From Clostridia bacterium (GTDB taxonomy: Bacteria; Bacillota; Clostridia; Christensenellales; QAND01): 64,000 nucleotides of DNA. A program made the translations under genes and the position numbers. This document shows, piece after piece, positions 49,368-57,403 of this stretch. The DNA is taken from contig JAFSIR010000002.1 in assembly GCA_017439715.1 (NCBI GenBank), forward strand, positions 22,801-86,800. The letters run 5' to 3'. A model generated the notes under the pieces. It saw nothing but the letters and a program-made list of their open reading frames with translations. It had not been told where the DNA came from and did not search any database. Position 1 is the stretch's first letter. Each line of letters opens with the position of its first letter.

Positions 49368-50138
49368 ATGGACGAGAAAAAGAAAGTGCTGCTGATGGAT
49401 GATGATCCGGAGATTTGCCGGATGATAGAAGCAAGGTTTCAGGGGCAGAACCTTGTTACGCTGCTGCCAACAGCACACACCGGGCGGGATGCAAATGAGT
49501 TGATCGGACAAGCAGATGCGGTGGTGCTGGACCTGATTGTGCCGGAGGAAGACGGGATCAGCGTGCTGGAGCGCATCATCACCATGCCGGCCGTTTCACG
49601 CCCGGAGGTGATCATTATCAGCACCTTTGCCAGCGATGAGCTGATCCGCTACACGCTTTCCCTGGGCGCGCGGTTCTTTCTTGCCAAGCCATTTTCGGCG
49701 GACAATCTGTATAAACGGGTGCTGGATGTGTTGGGTGACAGGGAACGCCCGCGCATGAACCATTCCATTGCCCCGGCGCCGGCCAGCCGCTCCATTGACG
49801 AACGGATCACCAGCGTGTTTTTAACCGTGGGGATCCCTGCGCACATCAAGGGGTATCAGTATCTGCGCGCGGCGATCAAGCTGGTGATGAAAGATGAAGC
49901 GCTTATCAACCGCATCACGCGCGAGCTGTATCCCCGCGTGGCTGAGCAGTTTGGAACCTCGGCCAGCAAGGTGGAGCGCGCCATCCGCCACGCCATCGAA
50001 GTGGCGTGGACGCGCGGCAAGATCGAAAACATCAACCGCCTGTTCGGTTATCAAATCTACACAAAAAACGAAAAACCGACCAATGGCGAGTTTATCGCGC
50101 TGGTGGCCGATAAACTGATATTGGAGCAGAGCGCATAA
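49368..50138 (+). CDS. spo0A: Stage 0 sporulation protein A (master regulator)
   Basis: Response regulator that commits cells to sporulation. 256 aa: receiver domain with acidic residues MDDDPE, phospho-acceptor Asp in VVLDLIVPEEDG and Lys in FLAKPF, a variable linker, then the Spo0A-specific DNA-binding domain (ITSVFLTVGIPAHIKGYQYL and RVAEQFGTSASKVERAIRHA). ATG 49368 with AGGAGGG. spoIVB, which usually lies just upstream, is absent; a PBP gene is divergent instead. No clear sigma-H site was found in the 100 bases before it. Confidence 0.97.
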   Translation: MDEKKKVLLMDDDPEICRMIEARFQGQNLVTLLPTAHTGRDANELIGQADAVVLDLIVPEEDGISVLERIITMPAVSRPEVIIISTFASDELIRYTLSLGARFFLAKPFSADNLYKRVLDVLGDRERPRMNHSIAPAPASRSIDERITSVFLTVGIPAHIKGYQYLRAAIKLVMKDEALINRITRELYPRVAEQFGTSASKVERAIRHAIEVAWTRGKIENINRLFGYQIYTKNEKPTNGEFIALVADKLILEQSA

Positions 50139-50184
50139 TTTTTCTTTGAAGCGGGGAAACCATAAAGGAAAGCGAGGAACCTTT

Positions 50185-50418
50185 ATGCAAACCGTGGATC
50201 AGATCAAAGGACAGCTGTGCCGCCGGCAGGGCAGCCGGGTGCGCCTGCGCGCTTACCGTAGCCGCCGCCGCGCCCTGGAGCATGACGGAGTGCTGGAGCG
50301 CTGCTTTGAAAGCGTTTTCACCGTGCTGATCGAGCAGGGCGGGCGCCGGGAACGGGTGAGCTACACGTATCAGGATGTGTATACCCGCCGCCTTGAGCTG
50401 AGTTGGGTGGAAGACTGA
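50185..50418 (+). CDS. veg: Veg family protein (DUF1021)
   Basis: 77-aa basic protein, MQTVDQIKGQLCRRQGSRVRLRAYRS..., with the conserved VRLRAxxxRRR core and a beta-rich C-terminal half (ESVFTVLIEQ, RVSYTYQDVYT). In B. subtilis Veg stimulates biofilm matrix expression and is very strongly expressed; its gene lies in yabE-ksgA-yabG-veg-sspF-ispE. The same neighbours surround it here. SD AAAGCGAGGA. It lies 46 bases after spo0A. Confidence 0.92.
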   Translation: MQTVDQIKGQLCRRQGSRVRLRAYRSRRRALEHDGVLERCFESVFTVLIEQGGRRERVSYTYQDVYTRRLELSWVED

Positions 50419-50420
50419 GC

Positions 50421-50448
50421 AAAAAAGAGCCGCAACGGCTCTTTTTTG
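50421..50448 (+). terminator. Terminator of spo0A-veg
   Basis: AAAAGAGCCG/CGGCTCTTTT stem with CAA loop. Confidence 0.92.
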
Positions 50449-50514
50449 CATATTTTCCAGCCTAAAAGACTATTTATTACAGAGGATGAAAGAGGGGAAA
50501 CAGGAGGCGAAACC

Positions 50515-52035
50515 ATGGAATTAAATCATGCCAACCATAGGATCTTATGCCATACGGGCGGTGTTGTATCGCAAACAGTGATCGAAGGAGAGGTGTCGTT
50601 GCCCGTTGGGCGGCCGGAGATGGTGCGGGTGCTGATGGTGCGCGGCCGCGCAGAAACGGGCAGCGTGGAAAGCCTGGATCAGCGGGCGATGACAGACGGA
50701 ACGCTGACCTTGAGCGTGTGCTATCTTGACCAGAATGACAGGATCATTTCATTTGAATCGGCGTCCACATTCAAGCACACGGCCGATGTGCCGGGCGCGC
50801 AGGCAGGGATGCGGGGCACCGCGCAGGCCGATGTGTCGGCCATAGAGGTGAGCATGCTTGACGGGCGGCGGCTGAACGTGCAGGCCGTGATCGATATTTA
50901 TTTTGATATCACCGACGAGGTGGATCTGCACACACTGACCGCACCGGAAGAAGGGGCGCTGTGCGTGAAAACGCAAACCCTGTGCGTAGAACGGCGGGCG
51001 GCCCGCGCCGTCAGCGCTGCCGAGGTCAGCGACAGCGTGGAGATCGCGCCGCATTTGCCGGCGGCTGTGCAGGTGCTGGATTGCCGGGGGCAGGCGCATG
51101 TGCAGCAGGCGTTCAGCGAAAATGAGCTGCTTTGCATAGAGGGCGAGCTGGTGCTGACCATCACCTATACCGGGGACAGTACAGAAGACCCGGTATCCCA
51201 GTGCTTTGCACGCCTGCCGTTTTCCGAAATGCTGCCCGCCCCCGGGGCAGAACGGGGACAGCGCGTGCAGGCGCTGTGCAAGGTGCGCGATCTGTATGCC
51301 CGCGTGGAGGAAGATGGGCGGCATATCGCGGTGGAAGCGGTGTGCGGGCTGGAGCTTGTAGCCGACCATCCGCTTTTGATCAGCGCGGTCACAGATGCCT
51401 ATGCCATTGGAAAAGAAACGGCTGTGACAACAAAACACGTCCGGCTGACCCGCTGCGCTGCTATGGGCGGCGGCACGCGCGCCCTGCAGGAAACCGTGCC
51501 CATCGACCGGGGCGGCGAGGTGGCCCGCGTGCAAGCGGTGTTCGCTTCGCCCAGCTGCGTAAAAGCCAGCGCGGGCGAGGGCTGCCTGGTGATGGAAACA
51601 GTATTCACCGGCCAGATGATCTATCTTGACCGCGACGGGCAGGTGCAAAGCTGTGAATTCCAATGGCCGGCACGGCTGGAAGAAGAGATGGAGGGCGTTA
51701 CGCCGAACCTCATAGTACAGGCGAGGATATGGGCCGAACAGGTGCAGGTGATGCCCACGGGCGAAGGGCTGGATGTGCGCGTTTTGGCCAACTGGAGCGC
51801 GCAGGCGCTGTCCTGCACCGAGCAAAGCGTGGTGGAACAGATTGTCGTGACAGACAGGGAACAAACACTGCCTTCAGGCATTGTGGTATATTTTGCAAGC
51901 GGGCAGGAAACCATGTGGGATATTGCAAAACAATATGGAGTGCGGCTTTGCCAGGTGCAGGCTGTCAACCCGGAGGCACAGGATCCGCTAACCAAAGGGC
52001 AAAAACTGATTCTGCTGCGCCGCCGCGCAGAATAA
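50515..52035 (+). CDS. SPOCS (DUF3794) and LysM domain spore-envelope protein
   Basis: 506 aa. Three SPOCS/DUF3794 modules occupy most of the protein (for example GEVSLPVGRPEMVRVLMVRG, then VQVLDCRGQAHVQQAFSENE). A C-terminal LysM domain (FASGQETMWDIAKQYGV...LTKGQKLILLRR) would bind peptidoglycan or cortex. Clostridial proteins of this type are linked to spore coat/cortex and commonly lie between veg and ispE, as here. No signal peptide, fitting assembly from the mother cell side. SD CAGGAGG. Confidence 0.9.
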   Translation: MELNHANHRILCHTGGVVSQTVIEGEVSLPVGRPEMVRVLMVRGRAETGSVESLDQRAMTDGTLTLSVCYLDQNDRIISFESASTFKHTADVPGAQAGMRGTAQADVSAIEVSMLDGRRLNVQAVIDIYFDITDEVDLHTLTAPEEGALCVKTQTLCVERRAARAVSAAEVSDSVEIAPHLPAAVQVLDCRGQAHVQQAFSENELLCIEGELVLTITYTGDSTEDPVSQCFARLPFSEMLPAPGAERGQRVQALCKVRDLYARVEEDGRHIAVEAVCGLELVADHPLLISAVTDAYAIGKETAVTTKHVRLTRCAAMGGGTRALQETVPIDRGGEVARVQAVFASPSCVKASAGEGCLVMETVFTGQMIYLDRDGQVQSCEFQWPARLEEEMEGVTPNLIVQARIWAEQVQVMPTGEGLDVRVLANWSAQALSCTEQSVVEQIVVTDREQTLPSGIVVYFASGQETMWDIAKQYGVRLCQVQAVNPEAQDPLTKGQKLILLRRRAE

Positions 52036-52072
52036 AAAAAGCGCCGGAAGAAAACTCTTCCGGCGTTTTTCT
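52036..52072. terminator. Bidirectional terminator between SPOCS/LysM gene and AEC carrier
   Basis: 10-bp stem CGCCGGAAGA/TCTTCCGGCG with A- and T-runs. Confidence 0.93.
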
Positions 52073-52079
52073 TTATTGT

Positions 52080-53030
52080 TCAGCCCAAAATGCTCATCAA
52101 AACAGGGATCACAATCATGGTAAAGCACGTTGTCCAGAAAAAGGTGATGGCGGCAAAGTCGCGGTCGGCGCCGTATTTGCCCGAGAGAATCACAGTTTGC
52201 GTCATGGTTGGCATGCTGGCCATGAGGATGAACACACTGCGCTCAATCCCGCCGATGCCGAACAGCAAACAGAAGCCGAACGCCGCAGCCGGGGCGATCA
52301 GGAAGCGGGTGAGGATCACAAGGGCTTCATCCCGCCGGATCATCAGGCCGCGCAGGCCAAACTGTTTATAAATCTCATACATGGCGTTGCCGGAAAAAAG
52401 CAGCGACATGGGGGTGGAAAGATTGGCAATGGATTTAGTGGTTTGTGTGATTACCGAGGGCACGCGGATATTGAGCATCACGAGGGCGACCGTTGAGAGA
52501 ATGATGATCACGTTCAAAGAAAAAATCTTTTTCAAAATGCCGACGAGCGACATTTTTTGCTGCACATGGCCGCTGCCGTCGGCCTGAATGCCGCTTTGGC
52601 CAACAGACCAGAACACGGTGGTTTGGCAGATGAAAAAGAACATGGCGGCCGGCACGCCCACATCGCCGAACAGCGCCGTTACGACCGGCAGGCCGACAAA
52701 AATGGTGTTCGGGCAGCCGCACATAGCGGCAAACGTGCCGCGGCGGTTGTCTTTCATGCGCAGCACTTTGGCCAACAGCGTACCGAGCAGATAAATGGAT
52801 ATAACCGTGCAGGCCGGCGCGATCAGCATTTTGCCGGCAATGGCCAGCAGGTCTTTATTTACAGCAGAAAGCATGTTGTTAAAGATCGCGCAGGGCACGG
52901 CAAGCGTAACGGTCAGGTTGGTCAACAAGGGCTTGGTTTCTTTGTTGATCCAGTTCACATGGGTGAGCACAAAGCCCAGCACCATCAACAGAAACATCAT
53001 AAGAACCGCTTGGATAGAGGAAATAAACAT
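52080..53030 (-). CDS. AEC family (auxin efflux carrier-like) transporter
   Basis: 316-aa membrane protein with ten helices in two halves. Family features are NLTVTLAVPCAIFNNML near the N-terminus and the GCPNTIFVGLPVVTALFG loop after helix 4. Bacterial members export or exchange malonate, malate or other carboxylates; the substrate cannot be told. SD AAGGTAGG. It is inserted on the minus strand between the SPOCS gene and ispE, interrupting the usual neighbourhood. Confidence 0.9.
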   Translation of the reverse strand: MFISSIQAVLMMFLLMVLGFVLTHVNWINKETKPLLTNLTVTLAVPCAIFNNMLSAVNKDLLAIAGKMLIAPACTVISIYLLGTLLAKVLRMKDNRRGTFAAMCGCPNTIFVGLPVVTALFGDVGVPAAMFFFICQTTVFWSVGQSGIQADGSGHVQQKMSLVGILKKIFSLNVIIILSTVALVMLNIRVPSVITQTTKSIANLSTPMSLLFSGNAMYEIYKQFGLRGLMIRRDEALVILTRFLIAPAAAFGFCLLFGIGGIERSVFILMASMPTMTQTVILSGKYGADRDFAAITFFWTTCFTMIVIPVLMSILG

Positions 53031-53063
53031 GTATAAAGCCTACCTTTTCTATGAATGCATGCG

Positions 53064-53900
53064 TTATGCGCTGACTGCGCACACGCAGAACGGATACTTT
53101 TTGTGTAAGGAGAGCCGCGCAGTTTCGGCCGCCATCGCGTTTTCAAACATGCCGAACACCGCAGAACCGGATCCCGTCATCTGTGCATAAATCGCGCCGC
53201 AGGCATACAGGTCGTCAACCGCCTGGTCGATCTGCGGCATGAGTGCCGCTGCGCAGGGCGCGAGCATATTGCCGGCCGCAGCGGCAAACGCGCTTATATC
53301 TCCGGCGCAAATCGCCTGTGCGGCGCTTTCAAAATCCACCATCGGCGGTTTTGGCATGGCGTCATACGCCCGATACACTTCCGGGGTGGACAAGCCACCT
53401 TCCGGTTGCAGGATCACGAAAAAGAACGGCTCCGGCGGATAAAGGGGCAGGATATCTTCGCCGATCCCGCGGGCCCGCGCTGTGCCGCCCGCAAGGAGAA
53501 AGGGAACATCGGCCCCCAGCGACAGCGCAATGGCTGACAGAGTCTGCCGCGAAACAAAGCGGGGAAACAGCGTGTCCAGCGCGTTGAGCACAGCCGCAGC
53601 ATCGGCGCTGCCGCCGCCCAGCCCGGCTTGGGGCGGGATGCGCTTATCAATGCGGATGGACACCGGGAAGCGCTTGTCTGCCTCAGCAAAAAATGCCCGT
53701 GCTGCCCGCAGCGCAAGGTTCCGCTCCGGCGGCCCCATCTGCGGCTCACACTGGAAAGAGGGCGCAGAGGCCGGCATCACTTCCACAAGATCGCAAAAAT
53801 CCACCGTGTGAAAGATGGAATCGATGGTGTGATAACCATCACGCCGCTGGCCGGTTACAGCAAGGCTGAGATTAAGCTTAGCGCGTGCACAAAGCAGCAC
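53064..53900 (-). CDS. ispE: 4-diphosphocytidyl-2-C-methyl-D-erythritol kinase
   Basis: GHMP kinase of the MEP (non-mevalonate) isoprenoid pathway. 278 aa. N-terminal ARAKLNLSLAVTGQRRDGYH, ATP loop PPQAGLGGGSADAAAVLNAL, and the C-terminal AQMTGSGSAVFGMF are diagnostic. Two GTG codons compete: GTG 53900 has GGAGG at 8 bases and is preferred over GTG 53909, which overlaps the SD. It supplies undecaprenyl precursors indirectly. Divergent from the spoIIR-sleB-ypeB operon. Confidence 0.94.
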   Translation of the reverse strand: MLLCARAKLNLSLAVTGQRRDGYHTIDSIFHTVDFCDLVEVMPASAPSFQCEPQMGPPERNLALRAARAFFAEADKRFPVSIRIDKRIPPQAGLGGGSADAAAVLNALDTLFPRFVSRQTLSAIALSLGADVPFLLAGGTARARGIGEDILPLYPPEPFFFVILQPEGGLSTPEVYRAYDAMPKPPMVDFESAAQAICAGDISAFAAAAGNMLAPCAAALMPQIDQAVDDLYACGAIYAQMTGSGSAVFGMFENAMAAETARLSLHKKYPFCVCAVSA

Positions 53901-53960
53901 AGGGCACACCTCCGGATAAAAATGTTTCGACTACCTATTGTAGCACGGAAAACGTATTTG

Positions 53961-53989
53961 TGCATGGATATATGCGAATTGGGCATACT
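53961..53989 (+). promoter_or_regulatory. Forespore sigma-F/G-type promoter for spoIIR-sleB-ypeB
   Basis: TGCATG, 17-bp spacer, CATACT(T). This is close to the sigma-F/sigma-G pattern (GCATA-like -35, CATnnTA-like -10). Bacillus spoIIR is sigma-F dependent and sleB-ypeB sigma-G dependent. Confidence 0.6.
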
Positions 53990-54014
53990 TGAGGGCAAGA
54001 AAGTGAGGGATCAC

Positions 54015-54530
54015 ATGATCAAACAAATTGCCGCTGTGCTGTTATCGGCCCTGGTGGCCTTTAATCAGCTGCCCTGCATGGTGCGCCTGCATGTAAAAGC
54101 GAACAGCGACAGCGAGGCAGACCAGGCCATAAAGCTGCGCGTTCGGGATGCGGTGGTCGATTTTTGCGCCCGCGAATTGACGGGAACGGAAACACTGGCG
54201 CAGGCGTTGGCCTTTTTTGCGCGCGAACAGGAGGCGCTCAAACAAACGGCGGATGCGGTGCTGCTTGACGCGCAAACGGGCTATCAGAGCAGTGTGTCGC
54301 TGGGGATAGAGCAGTTCCCCGAAACACAGTATGGGGCGGCCACCGTGCCTGCCGGGCCGTATCGAACGCTGCGCGTTACCCTTGGGGAAGGGAACGGGGC
54401 AAACTGGTGGTGCGTGCTGTTTCCGCCGCTGTGCCTGATCCAAACAGGCGAGGTGCCCGAAGGATGGACGCCGGAAGATGGCGTTGTTTATAAAAGCTTT
54501 TTAGCGCAATTATTAGGAGGCAAACCATGA
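54015..54530 (+). CDS. spoIIR: Stage II sporulation protein R
   Basis: Forespore-secreted signal that triggers SpoIIGA to process pro-sigma-E in the mother cell. 171 aa with a short N-terminal hydrophobic export segment (IAAVLLSALVAFNQLP), the conserved VRLHVKANSDSEADQAIKLRVRDAV, and NWWCVLFPPLCL near the C-terminus. ATG 54015 follows GTGAGGGA; the open frame upstream has no SpoIIR-like content. It overlaps sleB by ATGA. The promoter is forespore-like. Confidence 0.95.
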   Translation: MIKQIAAVLLSALVAFNQLPCMVRLHVKANSDSEADQAIKLRVRDAVVDFCARELTGTETLAQALAFFAREQEALKQTADAVLLDAQTGYQSSVSLGIEQFPETQYGAATVPAGPYRTLRVTLGEGNGANWWCVLFPPLCLIQTGEVPEGWTPEDGVVYKSFLAQLLGGKP

Positions 54531-55210
54531 AAAAGATCAGGCTCCTTGCGCCCGCTGCGGTGATGCTGTGCATGCTTGTGCTGGGCGGGCTTTTGTTTAG
54601 CGCCAACAAAACACCGGCGCGTGCGGCCGGGGCCGCGCTGCGCTTGGGCGATCGGGGAGAAACGGTGCGCACCCTGCAGGAAAAGCTGAAAAACTGGGGC
54701 TATTATAACGGCTCTGTTGATGGGATCTTTGGCAGCAAAACGGAAAGCGCCGTGCAATATTTTCAGCGCCGCAACGGGCTGACGCCGGACGGGGTGGTGG
54801 GCCCGGCAACCGCGGAAAAACTGGGGCTTACGCTCTCCGGCACCAGCGGCAACAAAAATCAGGGTGATGTGAACCTTTTGGCCCGCGTGGTGCACGGCGA
54901 AGCGCGGGGCGAGCCATATATGGGGCAGGTTGCCGTGGCAGCCGTGGTGCTCAATCGGGTGGACAACGCCCAGTTCCCCAATTCCATTTCAGGGGTTGTA
55001 TATCAGCCGTACGCGTTCAGCGTGGTGCTGGATGGGCAAATCAACCTAACGCCCAACAGCGAGGCGATCCGCGCAGCCAGAGACGCGCTCAATGGCTATG
55101 ACCCGACAAGCGGGTGCCTGTATTATTACAACCCGGCAAAAACCACCAACAAATGGATGCTCAGCCGCCCCATCCACCTGCGGATCGGGGAGCATGTTTT
55201 CTGCCGTTAG
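54527..55210 (+). CDS. sleB: Spore cortex-lytic enzyme SleB
   Basis: Germination-specific lytic transglycosylase that degrades muramic-lactam cortex. 227 aa: signal segment (VMLCMLVLGGLLFSA), a peptidoglycan-binding domain (LGDRGETVRTLQEKLKNWGYY...GVVGPATAEKLG) and the Hydrolase_2 domain with catalytic Glu in VVHGEARGEPYMGQVAVAAVVLNRV. Its partner ypeB follows after 14 bases, the standard bicistron, here fused into one operon with spoIIR. Confidence 0.97.
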   Translation: MKKIRLLAPAAVMLCMLVLGGLLFSANKTPARAAGAALRLGDRGETVRTLQEKLKNWGYYNGSVDGIFGSKTESAVQYFQRRNGLTPDGVVGPATAEKLGLTLSGTSGNKNQGDVNLLARVVHGEARGEPYMGQVAVAAVVLNRVDNAQFPNSISGVVYQPYAFSVVLDGQINLTPNSEAIRAARDALNGYDPTSGCLYYYNPAKTTNKWMLSRPIHLRIGEHVFCR

Positions 55211-55224
55211 GAGGAAAATCAACC

Positions 55225-56574
55225 ATGGAAAAAACAGCATGGATCAAGATAAAAAAAGCAGCCTGGCCCATCACTGCCGCAGTGCTGGCCATCGCGCTCA
55301 TAGGCGCCCTTGCATGGGGCAGGAGCGCAGCCAATGGGCGGGCTGCTACGCAGGCAAACCTGGAGCATTTATACCAATCGGCATTCGATGGGCTGGACAA
55401 CGGGTTAAGAACGATTTCCACCGATTTATCCAAGCTTCGCGTTGCCACGTCATCGGCGCAGCAAACGGTGCTGCTTTCTGCTGTGTGGCGGGAGGCCGCC
55501 CAGGTGCAGGAGGCGGCCGGCCTGCTGCCGCTGAACACGCGCACCTCAAACGCCCTTTTGCGGTTTATCAACCAAACAGGGGATTATTGCTATATGCTTT
55601 GCAAACGCGTGCAGGCGGGGCAGGGGATCGGGGAAGAGCAATATAAAACCCTGCTCACATTGGAAGAACAGTCCGGCGCTGTGGCCGATGAGCTTGACGG
55701 CATGCGGGAAGAAAATGTTGATTGGGCGGCTTTTTCGGCCGAGGCGATCGAGAAAGCACAGAGCGAAGCTTTTGATGGGTTTAACAAGCTTTCCCAAAGC
55801 ATCGAAGCCTATCCCACACTGATCTATGACGGGCCTTTTTCCGAAAGCGAGGAAAAACGCACGCCTGTGAGCAGCGCGCTGGAGCCGGTCAGCTACCGTG
55901 CCGCACAGGCGGCAATGGAGCAACTGTTTCCCGGCGTGTACACCCGAAAAGATGATGTTGACGGGCAAGTGCCCCAGTACGCCATGGAGGCTGAGCTGGA
56001 AAGCGGGCAAACGCTGGACCTGCGCGTTACAAAGCACGGCGGCCTGCTGTACGCGATCCTGCCCAGCCAGGCAACGGCGACAGATGTAATCCCCGAACCG
56101 GCGCAGGTGCCGGCCTTGGAAAAAGCGGCGCTTGCGTTTTTGGAAGAAGCCGGGTTTTCAAACATGTCGGGCGTATACGCACAGTTTTACGCCGGCGCGG
56201 CGGTGCTGAATTTTGCACCCGTGCAAAACGGGGTGATCCTGTACCCGGATCTTGTAAAGGTGTGGGTTGACAGCAGCACGCAGCAGATCCTCGGCCTGGA
56301 AGCGCATAATTATATCGTAAACCATAAGGAACGGCAGCTGCCTTCGCCGGCGACAGACCTTGTTTCGCTTTCAAAACGTGTGTCGGAGCGGCTGCGTATT
56401 GAAAACACGCGCCTTGCGCTCATCCCGTGTGAAGATGGGCAGGAACGGCTGTGTTATGAGTTCACGGGCACGAATGGGGAAGACACCTTCAGCCTGTATT
56501 TGGACGCGAAAACAGGGCTGGAACAGAACGTGTTATTGATCGTTGATGCGGAAGACGGGGTTTTCGTGTATTAA
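55225..56574 (+). CDS. ypeB: Germination protein YpeB
   Basis: Needed for SleB assembly and control in the spore. 449 aa with an N-terminal membrane anchor (AAWPITAAVLAIALIGALAWG), a helical N-terminal domain, and C-terminal PepSY-like modules (ALEKAALAFLEEAGFSNMSG and a late RLRIENTRLALIP). SD GGAGG before ATG 55225. Last gene of the spoIIR-sleB-ypeB operon; the next gene has its own promoter. Confidence 0.94.
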   Translation: MEKTAWIKIKKAAWPITAAVLAIALIGALAWGRSAANGRAATQANLEHLYQSAFDGLDNGLRTISTDLSKLRVATSSAQQTVLLSAVWREAAQVQEAAGLLPLNTRTSNALLRFINQTGDYCYMLCKRVQAGQGIGEEQYKTLLTLEEQSGAVADELDGMREENVDWAAFSAEAIEKAQSEAFDGFNKLSQSIEAYPTLIYDGPFSESEEKRTPVSSALEPVSYRAAQAAMEQLFPGVYTRKDDVDGQVPQYAMEAELESGQTLDLRVTKHGGLLYAILPSQATATDVIPEPAQVPALEKAALAFLEEAGFSNMSGVYAQFYAGAAVLNFAPVQNGVILYPDLVKVWVDSSTQQILGLEAHNYIVNHKERQLPSPATDLVSLSKRVSERLRIENTRLALIPCEDGQERLCYEFTGTNGEDTFSLYLDAKTGLEQNVLLIVDAEDGVFVY

Positions 56575-56577
56575 CCC

Positions 56578-56605
56578 TTGAGACCTCCCGAAAATGTGGT
56601 ATAAT
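56578..56605 (+). promoter_or_regulatory. Promoter of the MBL-fold hydrolase gene
   Basis: TTGAGA, 16-bp spacer, TATAAT. Confidence 0.6.
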
Positions 56606-56645
56606 ACATCGATCTTTCATAGAATACAGACGGGAGGGAACAAAA

Positions 56646-57305
56646 ATGACGAAAGTGACTTACCTGGCGCACGCATGTTTTACGCTGGAAAACGAGCAGG
56701 GCAAGGTGCTTCTGTTCGACCCGTACAATGCGGCTACAGGGTACACCGTGCATCCCACGGCGGCTGATGTTGTGCTTGTCAGCCACGGACATGGCGACCA
56801 TAACAACCTGGATATGATCTCAACGCCATACACGCTGGTCAATACGGCCGGGATAACGGAAGCAGAAGGGTTTAAGATCGAAGGCATCCCCACCAAACAC
56901 GATGAGGTGAACGGCGCCAAACGCGGCGACAACCTTGTGTTTGTGGTGGAAACGGATGGGTTGCGCGTGTGCCACTTGGGTGACCTGGGGCATCACCTTT
57001 GCGAGGAGCAGCTCAAGCAAATCGGCAAGGTGGATGTGCTGATGGTGCCCGTAGGCGGCACTTACACGGTGGATGCGGCCATGGCCGCTACGGTGTGCGA
57101 TGATATCGGCGCCCGGATCGTGATCCCCATGCATTATCATGCGCAGGATAACGCGTATCCGATCGAAACGGTGGAGCCCTTTGTGGCCCTGATGCAGGAC
57201 AGGGAATATTCTATCCGCCGCCTGCATGCGTACACGCGGGAATATGAGCCCGGCAACCTGCCGCGGCATGCAACCGTTGGCGTTTATGAACACAAAAACC
57301 ATTAA
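56646..57305 (+). CDS. Metallo-beta-lactamase-fold hydrolase (UlaG/YtkL-like)
   Basis: 219 aa. The zinc motif HxHxDH is SHGHGDHNN near residue 45, with later ligands in CHLGDLGHHLC and VIPMHYHAQDN. This is the compact UPF0173/UlaG-like group without a beta-lactamase activity. The substrate is unknown; family members hydrolyse lactones, phosphodiesters or N-acyl lipids. SD GGGAGGG. Monocistronic. Confidence 0.9.
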   Translation: MTKVTYLAHACFTLENEQGKVLLFDPYNAATGYTVHPTAADVVLVSHGHGDHNNLDMISTPYTLVNTAGITEAEGFKIEGIPTKHDEVNGAKRGDNLVFVVETDGLRVCHLGDLGHHLCEEQLKQIGKVDVLMVPVGGTYTVDAAMAATVCDDIGARIVIPMHYHAQDNAYPIETVEPFVALMQDREYSIRRLHAYTREYEPGNLPRHATVGVYEHKNH

Positions 57306-57333
57306 AAAAAACGGCCTTCCGGCCGTTTTTTTA
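57304..57333 (+). terminator. Terminator of the MBL gene
   Basis: AACGGCC-TTCC-GGCCGTT with T-run. Confidence 0.92.
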
Positions 57334-57341
57334 TTGCGTTC

Positions 57342-57370
57342 TTGCAGTGCCGATTCTGCGGATATATACT
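57342..57370 (+). promoter_or_regulatory. Promoter of malY
   Basis: TTGCAG, 17-bp spacer, TATACT. Confidence 0.65.
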
Positions 57371-57403
57371 TATAAACAAGCAAAAAAGCGGGAGGAAACC
57401 GGA

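Noticed and set aside
53628..54014. N-terminal extension of SpoIIR across ispE
   Set aside because: It runs antisense through ispE; the SpoIIR signal segment starts at ATG 54015 behind its own promoter and SD.
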